From the NCBI RefSeq assembly GCF_000620165.1, contig NZ_JHVN01000006.1, forward strand, positions 124,001-188,000: 64,000 nucleotides of DNA, in the 5' to 3' direction. Positions within the stretch are counted from its first letter, which is position 1. The number at the start of each line of letters is the position of its first letter. Shown piece by piece: positions 27,114-38,354 of this stretch. A program made the position numbers and the translations under genes. The notes under the pieces are model-generated. The model was not told the DNA's origin. It searched no databases and saw only the letters and a list, made by a program, of their open reading frames with translations. The DNA comes from Anoxybacillus tepidamans PS2. GTDB taxonomy: Bacteria; Bacillota; Bacilli; Bacillales; Anoxybacillaceae.

Positions 27114-27716
27114 CTTTTGTCCCTCCTTTCTTTCATCCCCCAACACATTGATTACACTTTCATCATACAAAACAAATAATGATTTGGTAGGGGGGTTACA
27201 TCATTTCACAAATTGTTCATTACTTACTTTGTCACTATCGCAACAGTGAGAAATTGGTCCAATAGGGATTTTAGTCATACGTTGCTTTCTGAAAATGTGG
27301 CGATATTGTGAATATGTGTTTGAGATGGGGATAGCAGGAAACGAATGTTGGCTTATCAAAGCGGGAGGTACCACGTTAAAATGGATATTATGATGTCTTG
27401 TTTCGCAGATTCCAGAAAGAATTATATTTTCATTGAAGGGGGCGAAAGGGGAATGATAGAGAATTGATTCAGATCGTTTGTTTGGTTGCGGATTAAAGAA
27501 AGCGTAAAAATTGGAATTCTAAGCTCTAACATTAACAGTAAAGAGGGGGATGGAGAGAGCAGAGAAAAATGAAAGGTTCTCAATCGTTAGGCGTTGTTTT
27601 TTATCCAATGGCACAAAGTTGATGAAACCATTTGGGAATAGACGATCATAACGACCAATGGCCTGTTCTTCCCAGCATTCTTTGTTCGGATGCCGGGAAG
27701 AAAGGAGAATAGCTCT
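27114..27716. other. Long intergenic stretch with no recognised gene
   Basis: About 600 bases between two minus-strand units. It should hold the cba promoter near its left end. I found no ORF with an SD, no known RNA and no repeat apart from the hairpin at 27666-27702. Confidence 0.5.
27666..27702 (-). terminator. Hairpin downstream of the HD-GYP-like gene
   Basis: TTCTTCCC(A/G)GCAT pairs with ATGC(C)GGGAAGAA, 13 pairs with one wobble on the minus transcript. No T run follows. Confidence 0.45.
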
Positions 27717-28712
27717 CTAGCCGTTCGATCCGCTTTGTTCTTGACTGATGTTAACAATCAACAAATTCGGTCTTTCCGCTAGCGAAACTTCTTCGTTTGT
27801 TGATAAGTAGCGAATATGAGGGCGCTGCATATGATCGACAATTTTTGTGACAATGGCTTCTTTGCCGTCGCTCATTGTTACTGTTGTACCTGGTGGATAA
27901 GAAGGAATCGTATTAATAAAAAGACGAACTAACTGTTGTGAAAAATCAATATCGCTTTTAGCCATCAATATTTCCATCGCTTCATGCGGCGGAACGCCTT
28001 CTTTAGAGAGAAGGTTTTCAAACCGGTTTGCGATGCCGCAAATTTGTGCATATTGATGTATTTGTTGATCGTGAATTTGTCGCGGCACACCTTCTCCGTT
28101 AAACATCTCGTGATGCTGGTATGCAACATGAGCAGACAATAAGCTGATTTCCCGATTCTTCCTTAAATAATTGAACCCTTTGACGGTATGGTGTTCCTCG
28201 CCTTTCACCGCCTTTCCGATATCATGCAATAATGCTCCGATCGCTAAGTCGTTCATTTGCAAATGGTTGAGCATCAGCTTTTTTCCAAGCTGCAATGCTA
28301 AAAGGGCGACGTTCACAGCATGCGCATAAAGCTGAAGCTCAGAAGCCAAAGAAGTCGATGGAATAATAATTAATATTTTCCGCTTGCTAACTTCATCAAG
28401 TAATTTGAAAGCGAGCTTTTGGATCGCGCGAATATCCAGCAGTTTGTTAACTTTCGCATCTTCAAAAGCTTGTTGGACGACCTCGACGGCATCCATCCAT
28501 GTTGGCATATCCACTAATTCTTCCATCGATATTCCATCGGAAATGAAATCATCGACAAATAAGTATTTAATATCCATTTGCTTTAGCCGTTCAAGATATT
28601 TAGGATGAATCGTTCTTCCAGCCGCCAACAAAACGCGGCGGTGGCGGTCATAAATCGGTCTTGCTAGTTGCATTGTTTTATCATTGTACTCTTCAATTGT
28701 AATTAACCTCAT
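27717..28712 (-). CDS. HD-GYP-like phosphohydrolase with altered GYP motif
   Basis: 331 residues. An N-terminal ~110-residue region (MRLITIEEYN, YDRHRRVLLAAGRTI) of the kind often found before HD-GYP domains. The HD part has HAVNVALLA, the metal-binding HDIGKA, a following HHTVKGF and HHEMFNGEGVPRQI. HD-GYP enzymes cleave cyclic di-GMP and normally carry HHExxDGxGYP; here the Asp is Asn and GYP is GVP. It may be a degenerate or different phosphohydrolase. SD AAAGGAGAA lies before ATG 28712, immediately beside the mobile-element-like repeat at 28727. Confidence 0.8.
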   Translation of the reverse strand: MRLITIEEYNDKTMQLARPIYDRHRRVLLAAGRTIHPKYLERLKQMDIKYLFVDDFISDGISMEELVDMPTWMDAVEVVQQAFEDAKVNKLLDIRAIQKLAFKLLDEVSKRKILIIIPSTSLASELQLYAHAVNVALLALQLGKKLMLNHLQMNDLAIGALLHDIGKAVKGEEHHTVKGFNYLRKNREISLLSAHVAYQHHEMFNGEGVPRQIHDQQIHQYAQICGIANRFENLLSKEGVPPHEAMEILMAKSDIDFSQQLVRLFINTIPSYPPGTTVTMSDGKEAIVTKIVDHMQRPHIRYLSTNEEVSLAERPNLLIVNISQEQSGSNG

Positions 28713-28726
28713 CGATAAAATTCTCC

Positions 28727-28785
28727 TTTAACAGATTCACCGAGAAGTCTCCCACCTCTAAGCGAAGTGTAGGTGGGGGAGGTTC
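28727..28785. repeat. IS200/IS605-like right-end hairpin, copy 1
   Basis: Starts TTTAACA, then GAGAAGTCTCCCACCTC, TAAGCGAAGTGTAG and GGTGGGGGAGGTTCA. The arms form an imperfect hairpin. It is nearly identical over its length to the copy at 31360-31417. The closing GGTTCA resembles the right end and omega-RNA/guide boundary of TnpB-type elements. No transposase or TnpB gene is near. Confidence 0.65.
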
Positions 28786-29117
28786 ATATGTACATCAACA
28801 ACTCGCTAACTTAAGAAATGAGAGCTTTTCTATAGTACAAATAAAAGTATATAATGATTGAATAAATGGAACAAGGAAGCAAATGGTGCTACTGTGTGAA
28901 TTTGTATGATGAAGGATCGCGATTAGTGCGAGTCTCGTAAAAAGGGTTTTTATTTATATTTTGTGATCAGGGAGCTCTCGGATTTTCCGTTATCAATCAT
29001 GTAACGGCCACTTTTGAATCAGCTTTCTGTTTAGTACGGTAAATCAGCAGGTTAATATAAACAAACGAACGATGTGATATATTTAATTAAAATTGTTCGT
29101 GTTTTTCTGCAAACCTC
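28786..29117. other. Intergenic stretch upstream of the xpt promoter
   Basis: About 330 AT-rich bases. A 24-codon frame at about 28868 (MEQGSKWCYCVNLYDEG...) has no SD. Nothing else is recognised. Confidence 0.45.
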
Positions 29118-29146
29118 TTTTCAAATAAGATAAACCGTGCTATACT
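29118..29146 (+). promoter_or_regulatory. Promoter of xpt-pbuX
   Basis: TTTTCA (29118-29123), 17 bases, TATACT (29141-29146). Transcription would begin about 17 bases before the aptamer. Confidence 0.6.
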
Positions 29147-29169
29147 GCTAGTAACTTTATATCGCTGAC

Positions 29170-29242
29170 CCACTCATATAATTGCAGGAATATGGCCTGC
29201 GAGTCTCTACCGATCGACCGTAAATCGATCGACTATGGGTGG
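29170..29242 (+). promoter_or_regulatory. Guanine riboswitch aptamer
   Basis: Purine-class aptamer. P1 pairs CCACTCAT with ATGGGTGG. J1/2, P2 and L2 are ATATAAT-TGCAGG-AATATGG-CCTGC. P3 is GTCTCTACCGATCGACCGTAAATCGATC split as two arms, with the conserved CTACC and CCGTAAA. The specificity base in GACTA is C, so it senses guanine (or hypoxanthine), not adenine. Its placement before xpt-pbuX matches B. subtilis. Confidence 0.95.
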
Positions 29243-29369
29243 CAATGTCAGGAACGGATGGGATGGATGTTATGTAGGTGCGATGCAAGTTTGCTAATAT
29301 CCATCTTTGTTTTCTTGTTGCTTAAAAGACATTGCCTTACTCATATATAAGGGTGGGGCGGTGTTTTTT
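29241..29369 (+). terminator. Riboswitch expression platform: antiterminator and terminator
   Basis: GGCAATGTC (29241-29249), partly the 3' side of P1, is the exact complement of GACATTGCC (29328-29336): the antiterminator when no guanine is bound. With guanine, ACATTGCCTTACTC (29329-29342) pairs over all 14 bases, five by G-U, with GGGTGGGGCGGTGT (29351-29364), followed by six T: the terminator. Guanine therefore switches the operon off. Confidence 0.88.
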
Positions 29370-29371
29370 AA

Positions 29372-31293
<1,922 letters not shown>

Positions 31294-31312
31294 AGTGTAA
31301 ATCATGAAATAA

Positions 31313-31354
31313 AGCGCCGTCGCCATTTTATGAGGAAATGGAGCGGCGTTTTTA
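31313..31354 (+). terminator. Terminator of xpt-pbuX
   Basis: CGCCG and CCATTT pair with AAATGG and CGGCG around a small internal loop, then five T. Confidence 0.75.
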
Positions 31355-31359
31355 CTTTC

Positions 31360-31417
31360 TTTAACATATCTACTGAGAAGTCTCCCACCTCTAAATGGGG
31401 TGTAGGTGGAGAGGTTC
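31360..31417. repeat. IS200/IS605-like right-end hairpin, copy 2
   Basis: TTTAACA, GAGAAGTCTCCCACCTC, TAAATGGGGTGTAG and GGTGGAGAGGTTCA. Alignment with 28727-28785 is near continuous, with one gap and about ten mismatches. It begins six bases after the pbuX terminator T run. The two copies bracket the xpt-pbuX unit in the same orientation. Confidence 0.65.
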
Positions 31418-31517
31418 AAAATATTAGGAACAAATGCATCCATCTTTACATTGTTCCCCGAGTAATCTTAAAATGAGAAGTAGATTTTATAGTAATATTG
31501 AAAGTGAGTGAAGTATA

Positions 31518-32237
31518 ATGGGTCGCAAATGGAACAACATTAAGGAGAAAAAAGCGTCAAAAGACGCCAACACGAGCCGTATTTACGCAAAATTTGGCCG
31601 GCAAATTTATGTGGCCGCCAAGCAAGGTGAACCTGACCCAGAGTCGAACCGCGCTTTAAAGGTTGTGCTTGAGCGCGCGAAGACGTACAGTGTGCCAAAA
31701 GCGATTATTGATCGCGCCATTGAAAAGGCGAAGGGCAGCGCGGACGAGAACTATGATGAATTGCGTTACGAGGGCTTTGGACCGAACGGTTCGATGGTCA
31801 TTGTCGATGCGTTGACAAACAATGTGAACAGGACGGCATCAGAGGTGCGGGCTGCCTTTGGCAAAAATGGCGGTAATATGGGGGTTAGCGGATCGGTTGC
31901 CTACATGTTTGATGCGACTGCCGTTATCGGACTTGAAGGCAAAACAGCCGACGAAGTACTTGAAATATTAATGGATGCAGATATTGATGCTCGCGACATT
32001 CTAGAAGAGGATGAAATGGTCATCGTGTATGCGGAGCCAGATCAATTCCATGCGATGCAAGAGGCGTTTAAAAATGCGGGCATCACCGAATTTGCTGTTG
32101 CCGAGTTAACGATGCTTCCGCAAAGCTACGTGACGCTTCCAGAAGAGGCGCTCGCGCAATTTCAGAAAATGATTGATGCGTTGGAAGATTTAGAAGATGT
32201 TCAGCGCGTCTATCATAACGTCGATCTCGGCGAGTAG
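31518..32237 (+). CDS. yeeI: YebC/PmpR-family protein (YeeI-like)
   Basis: 239 residues, the typical length. Family start [35 protein letters not shown] and the conserved [45 protein letters not shown]. YebC proteins were long called transcription regulators; recent work links family members to translation of proline-rich stretches. In B. subtilis the paralogues are YrbC and YeeI; the [14 protein letters not shown] start fits YeeI better. Stands alone with its own terminator. Confidence 0.88.
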   Translation: MGRKWNNIKEKKASKDANTSRIYAKFGRQIYVAAKQGEPDPESNRALKVVLERAKTYSVPKAIIDRAIEKAKGSADENYDELRYEGFGPNGSMVIVDALTNNVNRTASEVRAAFGKNGGNMGVSGSVAYMFDATAVIGLEGKTADEVLEILMDADIDARDILEEDEMVIVYAEPDQFHAMQEAFKNAGITEFAVAELTMLPQSYVTLPEEALAQFQKMIDALEDLEDVQRVYHNVDLGE

Positions 32238-32315
32238 ATGAAGAAATGTGCGATAAACAAAAGGCGAACAAGTGTATTTTACATTCATGAACAGAAAAAT
32301 GTAAGTATCTTGATA

Positions 32316-32362
32316 GGCTGCTTGATGTGCAGAAAGCATTCGCTACATCGGGCGGCCTTTTT
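32316..32362 (+). terminator. Terminator downstream of the YebC-family gene
   Basis: GGCTG and GATGT pair with ACATC and CGGCC around an internal loop, followed by five T. Confidence 0.7.
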
Positions 32363-32664
32363 GCGTTTATTTTATATGGAACGTTTTTACCAGATGCCTT
32401 CGTTTCTGCGGTGCTCTCAAAGTTTCCGGACTAGCAGAAGGCTGAAAGGGAAGGGGGAAAATGCGACGATCAGATAGAAACAATTACATAGGCAGCGCTG
32501 ACTGATGTATCGGGAAATGCCGTGTTTTTTAGCGATCTTTTTCCGGTCATCTAGCGCCTTCAGTCGTTCCTTAACATTGCGATAGAAACAGTGTATGGAG
32601 TTATTTGTATTTTTTAAAAAATAAAGGGAATAGTACAGATAGCTGATAAAAAAGAGGTGGAAGC
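32363..32664. other. Intergenic stretch before bpsA
   Basis: About 300 bases. A 14-codon frame (ATG 32461, MRRSDRNNYIGSAD) follows AAGGGGG but is too short to call. No other feature is seen. Confidence 0.45.
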
Positions 32665-33735
32665 ATGCCAGCTATTGTTTCTGTTGGGCTCGCGTCATTA
32701 CCTTTCAAAGTGCAACAGGAAGAAGCGCGCCAATATGTAAAGGAGCTGTTCGAGCCATCCATTCCGCATATCGAACGATTGCTGCCGATTTTTGCAAACG
32801 GCGGCATTGAAGCAAGATCGTTTGTGCAACCGCTTGAATGGTATAAAAAGCGACACCGGTTTTCGGAAAAAAACGATTTGTACATTGAAAATGCGGTTCG
32901 CTATGGGTGCGAGGCGATTGAAAAGTGTTTGAAAAACCGCTCTTTTCTTAATAAACCGATCGACTATGAGGAAGTAGAAGCGATTTTTTATATATCGACG
33001 ACTGGGCTTGCCACACCAAGTATCGAAGCGAGGATTATGAACGTGTTGCCGTTTTCTCCTCATACAAAACGCGTGCCGATCTGGGGATTAGGCTGCGCGG
33101 GCGGAGCGGCGGGGGTGGCACGTGCTTACGAATATTGTTTGGCGTTTCCTAAGGCACGAGTGCTTGTAATTGCGGCAGAATTTTGCAGTTTAACGTTTCA
33201 GCCACACGACGATTCGAAAAGCAATCTTATTGGCACGTCGCTGTTTGCCGATGGAGTGGCATGTCTTTGCGTAGCGGGCGATGCGGCGATTGATGAGACC
33301 TGTCCGCATATTATTGATGTACAGTCGGTGCTGATGCCGCATTCGGAAGAAGTGATGGGGTGGGATGTCCGAGATGACGGGTTGTTTGTAATATTTTCTA
33401 AAGATATCCCTTCGCTTATTCGCACATGGCTTGCCCCGAATGTGGAAGCCTTTTTGCAAAGAAACGGCCTTTTAATGAGCGATATTCGTCATTTTATTGC
33501 ACATCCTGGCGGGAAAAAAGTGATTGCCGCGTATCAGGAAGCGATGATGATCGATGAACAAAAAACGAAGCTGTCGTTTGATATTTTGCGCCGTTTTGGA
33601 AATATGTCATCCGCAACGGTTTATTTTGTATTAGAACAATTTATGCAGCAGTCGATTCCGAAAGGCGATTATGGCTTGATGGTCGCTCTCGGCCCGGGAT
33701 TTAGCGCTGAGCTCATTTTATTGCGTTGGGAGTGA
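32665..33735 (+). CDS. bpsA: Type III polyketide synthase (BpsA/BcsA)
   Basis: 356 residues, chalcone-synthase fold. Catalytic triad: Cys144 (GLGCAGGAAG), His280 (IAHPGGKKV) and Asn313 (GNMSSAT). The B. subtilis homologue condenses long-chain acyl-CoA with malonyl-CoA to alkylpyrones and resorcinols. SD GAGGTGG precedes ATG 32665. It overlaps or abuts bpsB, which methylates the products, the same gene order as in B. subtilis (bpsA-bpsB-dynA). Confidence 0.92.
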   Translation: MPAIVSVGLASLPFKVQQEEARQYVKELFEPSIPHIERLLPIFANGGIEARSFVQPLEWYKKRHRFSEKNDLYIENAVRYGCEAIEKCLKNRSFLNKPIDYEEVEAIFYISTTGLATPSIEARIMNVLPFSPHTKRVPIWGLGCAGGAAGVARAYEYCLAFPKARVLVIAAEFCSLTFQPHDDSKSNLIGTSLFADGVACLCVAGDAAIDETCPHIIDVQSVLMPHSEEVMGWDVRDDGLFVIFSKDIPSLIRTWLAPNVEAFLQRNGLLMSDIRHFIAHPGGKKVIAAYQEAMMIDEQKTKLSFDILRRFGNMSSATVYFVLEQFMQQSIPKGDYGLMVALGPGFSAELILLRWE

Positions 33736-33740
33736 GGAAA

Positions 33741-34301
33741 GTGCGGTTTTATCTCTTCTTTTTTTTCGTTGTTTCCATGAGAGTGATCGAATTGTTTATT
33801 GCCAAGCGAAATGAGAAGGTGTTAAAGGCGATGGGGGCTGAAGAAGTTGGCGAGCGACATTATCGTTTGATGGTGGCGATGCATGCCCTTTTTCTCCTTT
33901 CTTTTTTACTGGAAGCGCGATATAGAGGCGGGGCTTTGTCCCCGTGGTGGCCGCTTCTTTTTGCCATGTTTCTTGCTGTTCAAACGCTGCGCATATGGTC
34001 CATTGTCTCGCTTGGAACGTTTTGGAATACGAAAATTCTCGTTTTGCCTAACGCAAATGTCGTTGTCAAAGGACCGTACCGCTTTTTACGTCACCCGAAT
34101 TATCTTGTCGTTATGTTGGAATTTTTGTTGATCCCGTTATTGTTTCAAGCGTATGTAACAGCGATTGTATTCTCTTTACTCAATGCTTATGTTTTGTCGG
34201 TGCGCATCTCTATGGAAGAAAAAGCGCTTGTTGCCATGACCAATTACGAGCATCATTTTCACAAACGCCCTCGTTTTCTTCCGTTTCTCTCCGCTAAGTA
34301 G
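33741..34301 (+). CDS. bpsB: Isoprenylcysteine carboxyl methyltransferase-family O-methyltransferase (BpsB/YpbQ)
   Basis: About 186 residues, four to five transmembrane segments. The C-terminal ICMT-family signature is clear: VVKGPYRFLRHPNYLVVMLEF and later EEKAL. The B. subtilis protein methylates alkylpyrones made by BpsA. GTG 33741 has GGGAG eight bases upstream; earlier starts (TTG 33726, GTG 33732) overlap the end of bpsA and are less well placed. A terminator follows. Confidence 0.88.
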   Translation: MRFYLFFFFVVSMRVIELFIAKRNEKVLKAMGAEEVGERHYRLMVAMHALFLLSFLLEARYRGGALSPWWPLLFAMFLAVQTLRIWSIVSLGTFWNTKILVLPNANVVVKGPYRFLRHPNYLVVMLEFLLIPLLFQAYVTAIVFSLLNAYVLSVRISMEEKALVAMTNYEHHFHKRPRFLPFLSAK

Positions 34302-34318
34302 CAGCGGGGAGTTTTTTT
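34287..34318 (+). terminator. Terminator of bpsAB
   Basis: CTCTCCGCT pairs with AGCGGGGAG, followed by seven T. Confidence 0.85.
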
Positions 34319-34397
34319 GTAATTTTTTTTGTTGGGAAAAGGGCGCAAATACAGTAAAATGGGTATATATGATGCAAACGTAAGGGGTTTTGGTACA

Positions 34398-37300
34398 ATG
34401 GTTCAAGTAACAGATCGTTCATCATTGCGTCCGTGGCTTGCAAAATTAGCTTATCTTCACGACGAATGGGTGAACAAAGGCGATCAAGAAAATGCGAAGA
34501 AAGTGCAACAGCTGTTGCGGAAAGTGGCGAATGAAGAGTTTATCGTTGCTTTTTGCGGCCATTTTTCCGCCGGAAAATCAAGTTTGATCAATGAACTCAT
34601 CGGTGAACCGCTTTTGCCGTCAAGCCCGATTCCGACGAGCGCGAATCTCGTCAAAGTGAAAGCGGGAAGGGAATATGCGCGCGTCTTTTATAAATATGGG
34701 CCAGCGGTTGAGTATGAGGCGCCGTATGATTATGAACAAATCCGTTCCTATTGTAAAAACGGAGATGAAATTGAAGCAATTGAAATCAGCCGCCCAATGA
34801 AGCTCATACCTGAAGGGGCGGCGATTATGGATACACCAGGCATCGACTCGACGGACGATGCGCATCGTCTTGCAACCGAATCGGCGCTGCATTTAGCGGA
34901 TGTCGTCTTTTATATGATGGATTATAATCACGTGCAGTCTGAGCTGAACTTTCAGTTTACGAAAGAGCTGACGAGTTACGGAAAATCGCTATATTTAATC
35001 GTCAATCAGATCGACAAGCATCGCGATCGGGAGTTGCCGTTTTCTGAGTTTCAACAGTCGGTGCGGGATGCGTTTCGTCAATGGGACGTCCAAGTAGAGC
35101 GCATCTTTTTTACCTCGTTAAAAGAACGACAGCACCCATTTAATGAACTGAATGAGCTCATGCACTTTTTCCAACTGTTATTTGCTGAGAAAGAATCGCG
35201 TCTTGCGGCTGGGGTGGAAGTGGCTGCTAGACGGCTTGTGAACGACCATCTCACTTATTTAGAAAGCAAGGATGCAAAAGAAGAAGAGGCGATTCGCGCG
35301 AGACTCGCTCTGATTCCGGAGAACAATGAAGGAAGTAGTGTTGACCATCTTCAGCAAAGATTGCAAACGATCGATACGCTTTATTCGGAAGTAGAAGCAA
35401 AATTTCGCAAAGAACTCGATAATATTTTAGAGCATGCGTATGTCATGCCGTTCGAAACGCGGGAGTTAGCAAAAGCCTACTTACAGTCGGTACAGCCGGA
35501 TTTTAAAGTCGGTTTTCTTTTTAGCAAGTCCAAAACTGAACAGGAGCGAAAAGCGAGATTAGGCGCATTTTATGAAAATGTGAAAGAAAAAGCGACGTCG
35601 CAAATGGAGTGGCATGTGCGTGACCACCTCGTCCGCTTTTTGAAAGAAAATGGCATTCAAGACAGCGGGTTAATGAGTGAATGCCAACAGCTTGCGGTAT
35701 CATGGGATGAGCAATTGTTGGCTGGGCTCGTGAAAAAGGGCGCCGGCGTTACTGGGGAATCGGTGTTAAATTATACAAATGATGTCGCTAATGAGTTGAA
35801 AAAACGATATCGAAGCGAGGCGTTGCGCCTATTTGCAATCGCGTTTAAGCGTTGGCAAGAGACGATGGAATCGGAGCGAAAGCAGCTTTTTGACGAATTA
35901 GAAACGCAAACAGAAAGACAGCAGCTTATAGATGAACTCCAGAAACGGAAACAGCATCGGGAAAATCGCTATGCTGAATTGCTTACGCTGCTTGAGGCGG
36001 ATGAACCGCTTCCTGAGGTCAGTGAAACACGCATTGTTTCACTTATTACCGAGACAGAGCCTGTTAAAACGGAAAAAGCACCGCACCCTTCGGATCATAA
36101 ACAACAACGGATCGATGCATTGCCGCCAAAAGCGAGCAAAGCTCGTGGTGAATCGTTCGCTCATAACAACGACGAAAACGATCTAACAGGCCAAAAAACA
36201 GCAAGAACGATCGCTCATTTGCGCCAAGCAGCCGAACTTGCCGTTGGCGTTCCAGGAATGAACCGCTTTATTCATGAGCTGACGGAAAAAGCGAAGCGTC
36301 TTGAGAACCGCACGTTTACAGTTGCTTTATTCGGGGCGTTCAGCGCTGGAAAATCATCGTTCGCTAACGCTTTAATGGGGGAGCGTCTGCTGCCATCGTC
36401 GCCAAATCCGACGACGGCGACCATTAATAAAATTGTTCCGCCGACTGCTGACCGGCCGCACGGCGCGGTGATCGTCCAGATGAAAACGGCCTCGCAGCTA
36501 TTGAAGGATTTGCAAAGCTCATTGCGCTACTTCCACATGAAAGCGGAAACGTTGGAAGAAGCGTTGGCCGCTTGTGAGAAAGCGCTGCTCGTTGAAACGG
36601 TCGATGCGAAAGAGAAGCCGCATTATACGTTCCTGCAATCCGTTGTTCGCGGATATGAACAAGTAAAAAATACGCTTGGAACGACGATGCAAATCGGACT
36701 GGCTGAATTTGAGCAATATGTAGCCGATGAAACAAAGGCGTGCTTTGTTGAATGGATGGAGCTTTATTACGACTGTGCGCTCACTCGCCAAGGAATTGCG
36801 CTTGTCGATACGCCGGGGGCCGATTCCATTAACGCTCGCCATACAGGGGTCGCTTTCGAATATATTAAAAACGCTGACGCCGTCTTGTTTGTAACGTATT
36901 ACAACCATGCGTTCTCGAAAGCGGATCGCGAATTTCTGATTCAGCTCGGCCGCGTAAAAGATACGTTCAGCATGGATAAAATGTTTTTCATTGTGAATGC
37001 TGCCGATTTGGCGAATTCGCATGAAGAATTGGAAACAGTGGTTGCATATGTTGAACAGCAGCTTGTGCAATTTGGCATCCGTTTCCCGCGTCTTTACGCG
37101 TTATCAAGCCGTTTTGCGCTTGAAGAAAAAATGGAAGCGAGCGTGCAACACAATTACGGCGTTTTGACGGAATCTGGAATCAAGGCGTTCGAAGCCGATT
37201 TTACGCGCTTTATTATGGGAGAACTGACGAACGTAGCGGTCGCTGAGGCATATGCTGAACTGAAACGCATGCGCATGACGTTGCTCGATTACATCGAACA

Positions 37301-38090
37301 AGCGAAACAAGGCAATGAGGAAAAAGCGGTCAAACGTGAAAAGTTGGCCAGTGAGCAAGCGCTCATTCAACAGACGTTGCAGTCGGTTGGTATAGATACT
37401 GACTTGCAGTCGCTTCAACAAGAGATTTCAGAATTACTGTATTATGTGAAGCAGCGCATATCGTTCCGCATGGGAGATTGGTTTAAAGAATCGTTCAATC
37501 CAGCTTCGTTGCGCGACGACGGACGCGACATTCGCCAAGCGCTTTCTGCCTGTCTGCACGAATTGATTCAATCAGTTGGGTTCGACTTGGCGCAGGAAAT
37601 GCGGGCGACAAGCTTGCGCATTGAGCGTTTTCTTGAAAATAAAACGCACGAACGTTTTCTTGCTCTCGCGGACCAAATCAACCGTATCCATCAAGGCATC
37701 TCTTTATCTGAAGCCGAGCAGCCTCCGTTTGTAACGCCGGAGTTTGCACAAGGGCTTGAACATATTGACGAGTCGCGGTTTAAAAAGGCGCTATCGCTTT
37801 ATAAAAACGCCAAATCGTTTTTTGAGCGGGATGAAAAACGGTTGATGAAAGAAGAAATTGAAAAACAATTGCAACAGCCGATTAGCGACTATCTGTCTGA
37901 AAACGAAAAGCGCCTCTTTGCCTTCTATAAAGACGAGCACGAAAAGCGGCTTAAACATTTAGCTTACGCGCTGCAACAGCAAACCGAGGATTATTTTGCC
38001 GGTCTGACAACAGCACTGACAGAACAAATTGATGTCGAGCATTTGCGTGAAGTAGAGGTACAATTGGCGGCTTTACTTCGGGAACAATAG
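34398..38090 (+). CDS. dynA: Bacterial dynamin with two fused GTPase modules, DynA
   Basis: 1230 residues, slightly longer than B. subtilis DynA, which tethers and fuses membranes and helps phage and pore stress resistance. First GTPase: G1 GHFSAGKSS (about 53), G3 DTPGIDST, G4 NQIDKH. Second GTPase: G1 GAFSAGKSS (about 646), G3 DTPGADSI, G4 NAADLA. Long helical stalk segments follow each, with coiled-coil stretches. A low-complexity linker (about 530-610) joins the halves. ATG 34398 follows AAGGGG; the frame extends to 34329 without an SD. Confidence 0.94.
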   Translation: MVQVTDRSSLRPWLAKLAYLHDEWVNKGDQENAKKVQQLLRKVANEEFIVAFCGHFSAGKSSLINELIGEPLLPSSPIPTSANLVKVKAGREYARVFYKYGPAVEYEAPYDYEQIRSYCKNGDEIEAIEISRPMKLIPEGAAIMDTPGIDSTDDAHRLATESALHLADVVFYMMDYNHVQSELNFQFTKELTSYGKSLYLIVNQIDKHRDRELPFSEFQQSVRDAFRQWDVQVERIFFTSLKERQHPFNELNELMHFFQLLFAEKESRLAAGVEVAARRLVNDHLTYLESKDAKEEEAIRARLALIPENNEGSSVDHLQQRLQTIDTLYSEVEAKFRKELDNILEHAYVMPFETRELAKAYLQSVQPDFKVGFLFSKSKTEQERKARLGAFYENVKEKATSQMEWHVRDHLVRFLKENGIQDSGLMSECQQLAVSWDEQLLAGLVKKGAGVTGESVLNYTNDVANELKKRYRSEALRLFAIAFKRWQETMESERKQLFDELETQTERQQLIDELQKRKQHRENRYAELLTLLEADEPLPEVSETRIVSLITETEPVKTEKAPHPSDHKQQRIDALPPKASKARGESFAHNNDENDLTGQKTARTIAHLRQAAELAVGVPGMNRFIHELTEKAKRLENRTFTVALFGAFSAGKSSFANALMGERLLPSSPNPTTATINKIVPPTADRPHGAVIVQMKTASQLLKDLQSSLRYFHMKAETLEEALAACEKALLVETVDAKEKPHYTFLQSVVRGYEQVKNTLGTTMQIGLAEFEQYVADETKACFVEWMELYYDCALTRQGIALVDTPGADSINARHTGVAFEYIKNADAVLFVTYYNHAFSKADREFLIQLGRVKDTFSMDKMFFIVNAADLANSHEELETVVAYVEQQLVQFGIRFPRLYALSSRFALEEKMEASVQHNYGVLTESGIKAFEADFTRFIMGELTNVAVAEAYAELKRMRMTLLDYIEQAKQGNEEKAVKREKLASEQALIQQTLQSVGIDTDLQSLQQEISELLYYVKQRISFRMGDWFKESFNPASLRDDGRDIRQALSACLHELIQSVGFDLAQEMRATSLRIERFLENKTHERFLALADQINRIHQGISLSEAEQPPFVTPEFAQGLEHIDESRFKKALSLYKNAKSFFERDEKRLMKEEIEKQLQQPISDYLSENEKRLFAFYKDEHEKRLKHLAYALQQQTEDYFAGLTTALTEQIDVEHLREVEVQLAALLREQ

Positions 38091-38159
38091 CTAATGAGAA
38101 GCAGCAACCATTTGAAACAAGTGAACGTGCGATTTTGGCATATGACGGAGGGAAAAGCG

Positions 38160-38354
38160 ATGAATCGATTTCATGCTTGTGCCACGTGCATCCACTATGG
38201 CATGAAAAAAACAGAAAAAGGAATGTATCGCTATTGCCAGCGGCTTGGCTATGAAACAAAACCGCATTACCAGTTCCACTGCTGGACGCCAAAGCCGCAC
38301 GTTCGCACATTAATGGAAAAGGAACGAATGAGAGAGGGGAATAAGCATGAGTGA
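38160..38354 (+). CDS. Small Cys/His-rich protein, probably metal binding
   Basis: 64 residues. Four Cys in the pattern CATC-H, then YRYCQRLGY and FHCWTPKPH look like a small zinc-finger fold (CxxC...C...C). ATG 38160 has GGAGGG eight bases upstream; the track frame from 38094 lacks one. It overlaps ypbS by eight bases and follows dynA closely, so it is likely in the dynA-ypbS operon. I do not recall a named homologue. Confidence 0.72.
   Translation: MNRFHACATCIHYGMKKTEKGMYRYCQRLGYETKPHYQFHCWTPKPHVRTLMEKERMREGNKHE

Noticed and set aside
28868-28942. 24-codon frame MEQGSKWCYCVNLYDEG...
   Set aside because: No SD, no terminator and no recognisable homology; too short to support.
35521-37421. 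Several antisense ORFs inside dynA
   Set aside because: They mirror the codon pattern of the plus-strand gene, have no SD and resemble no protein family.
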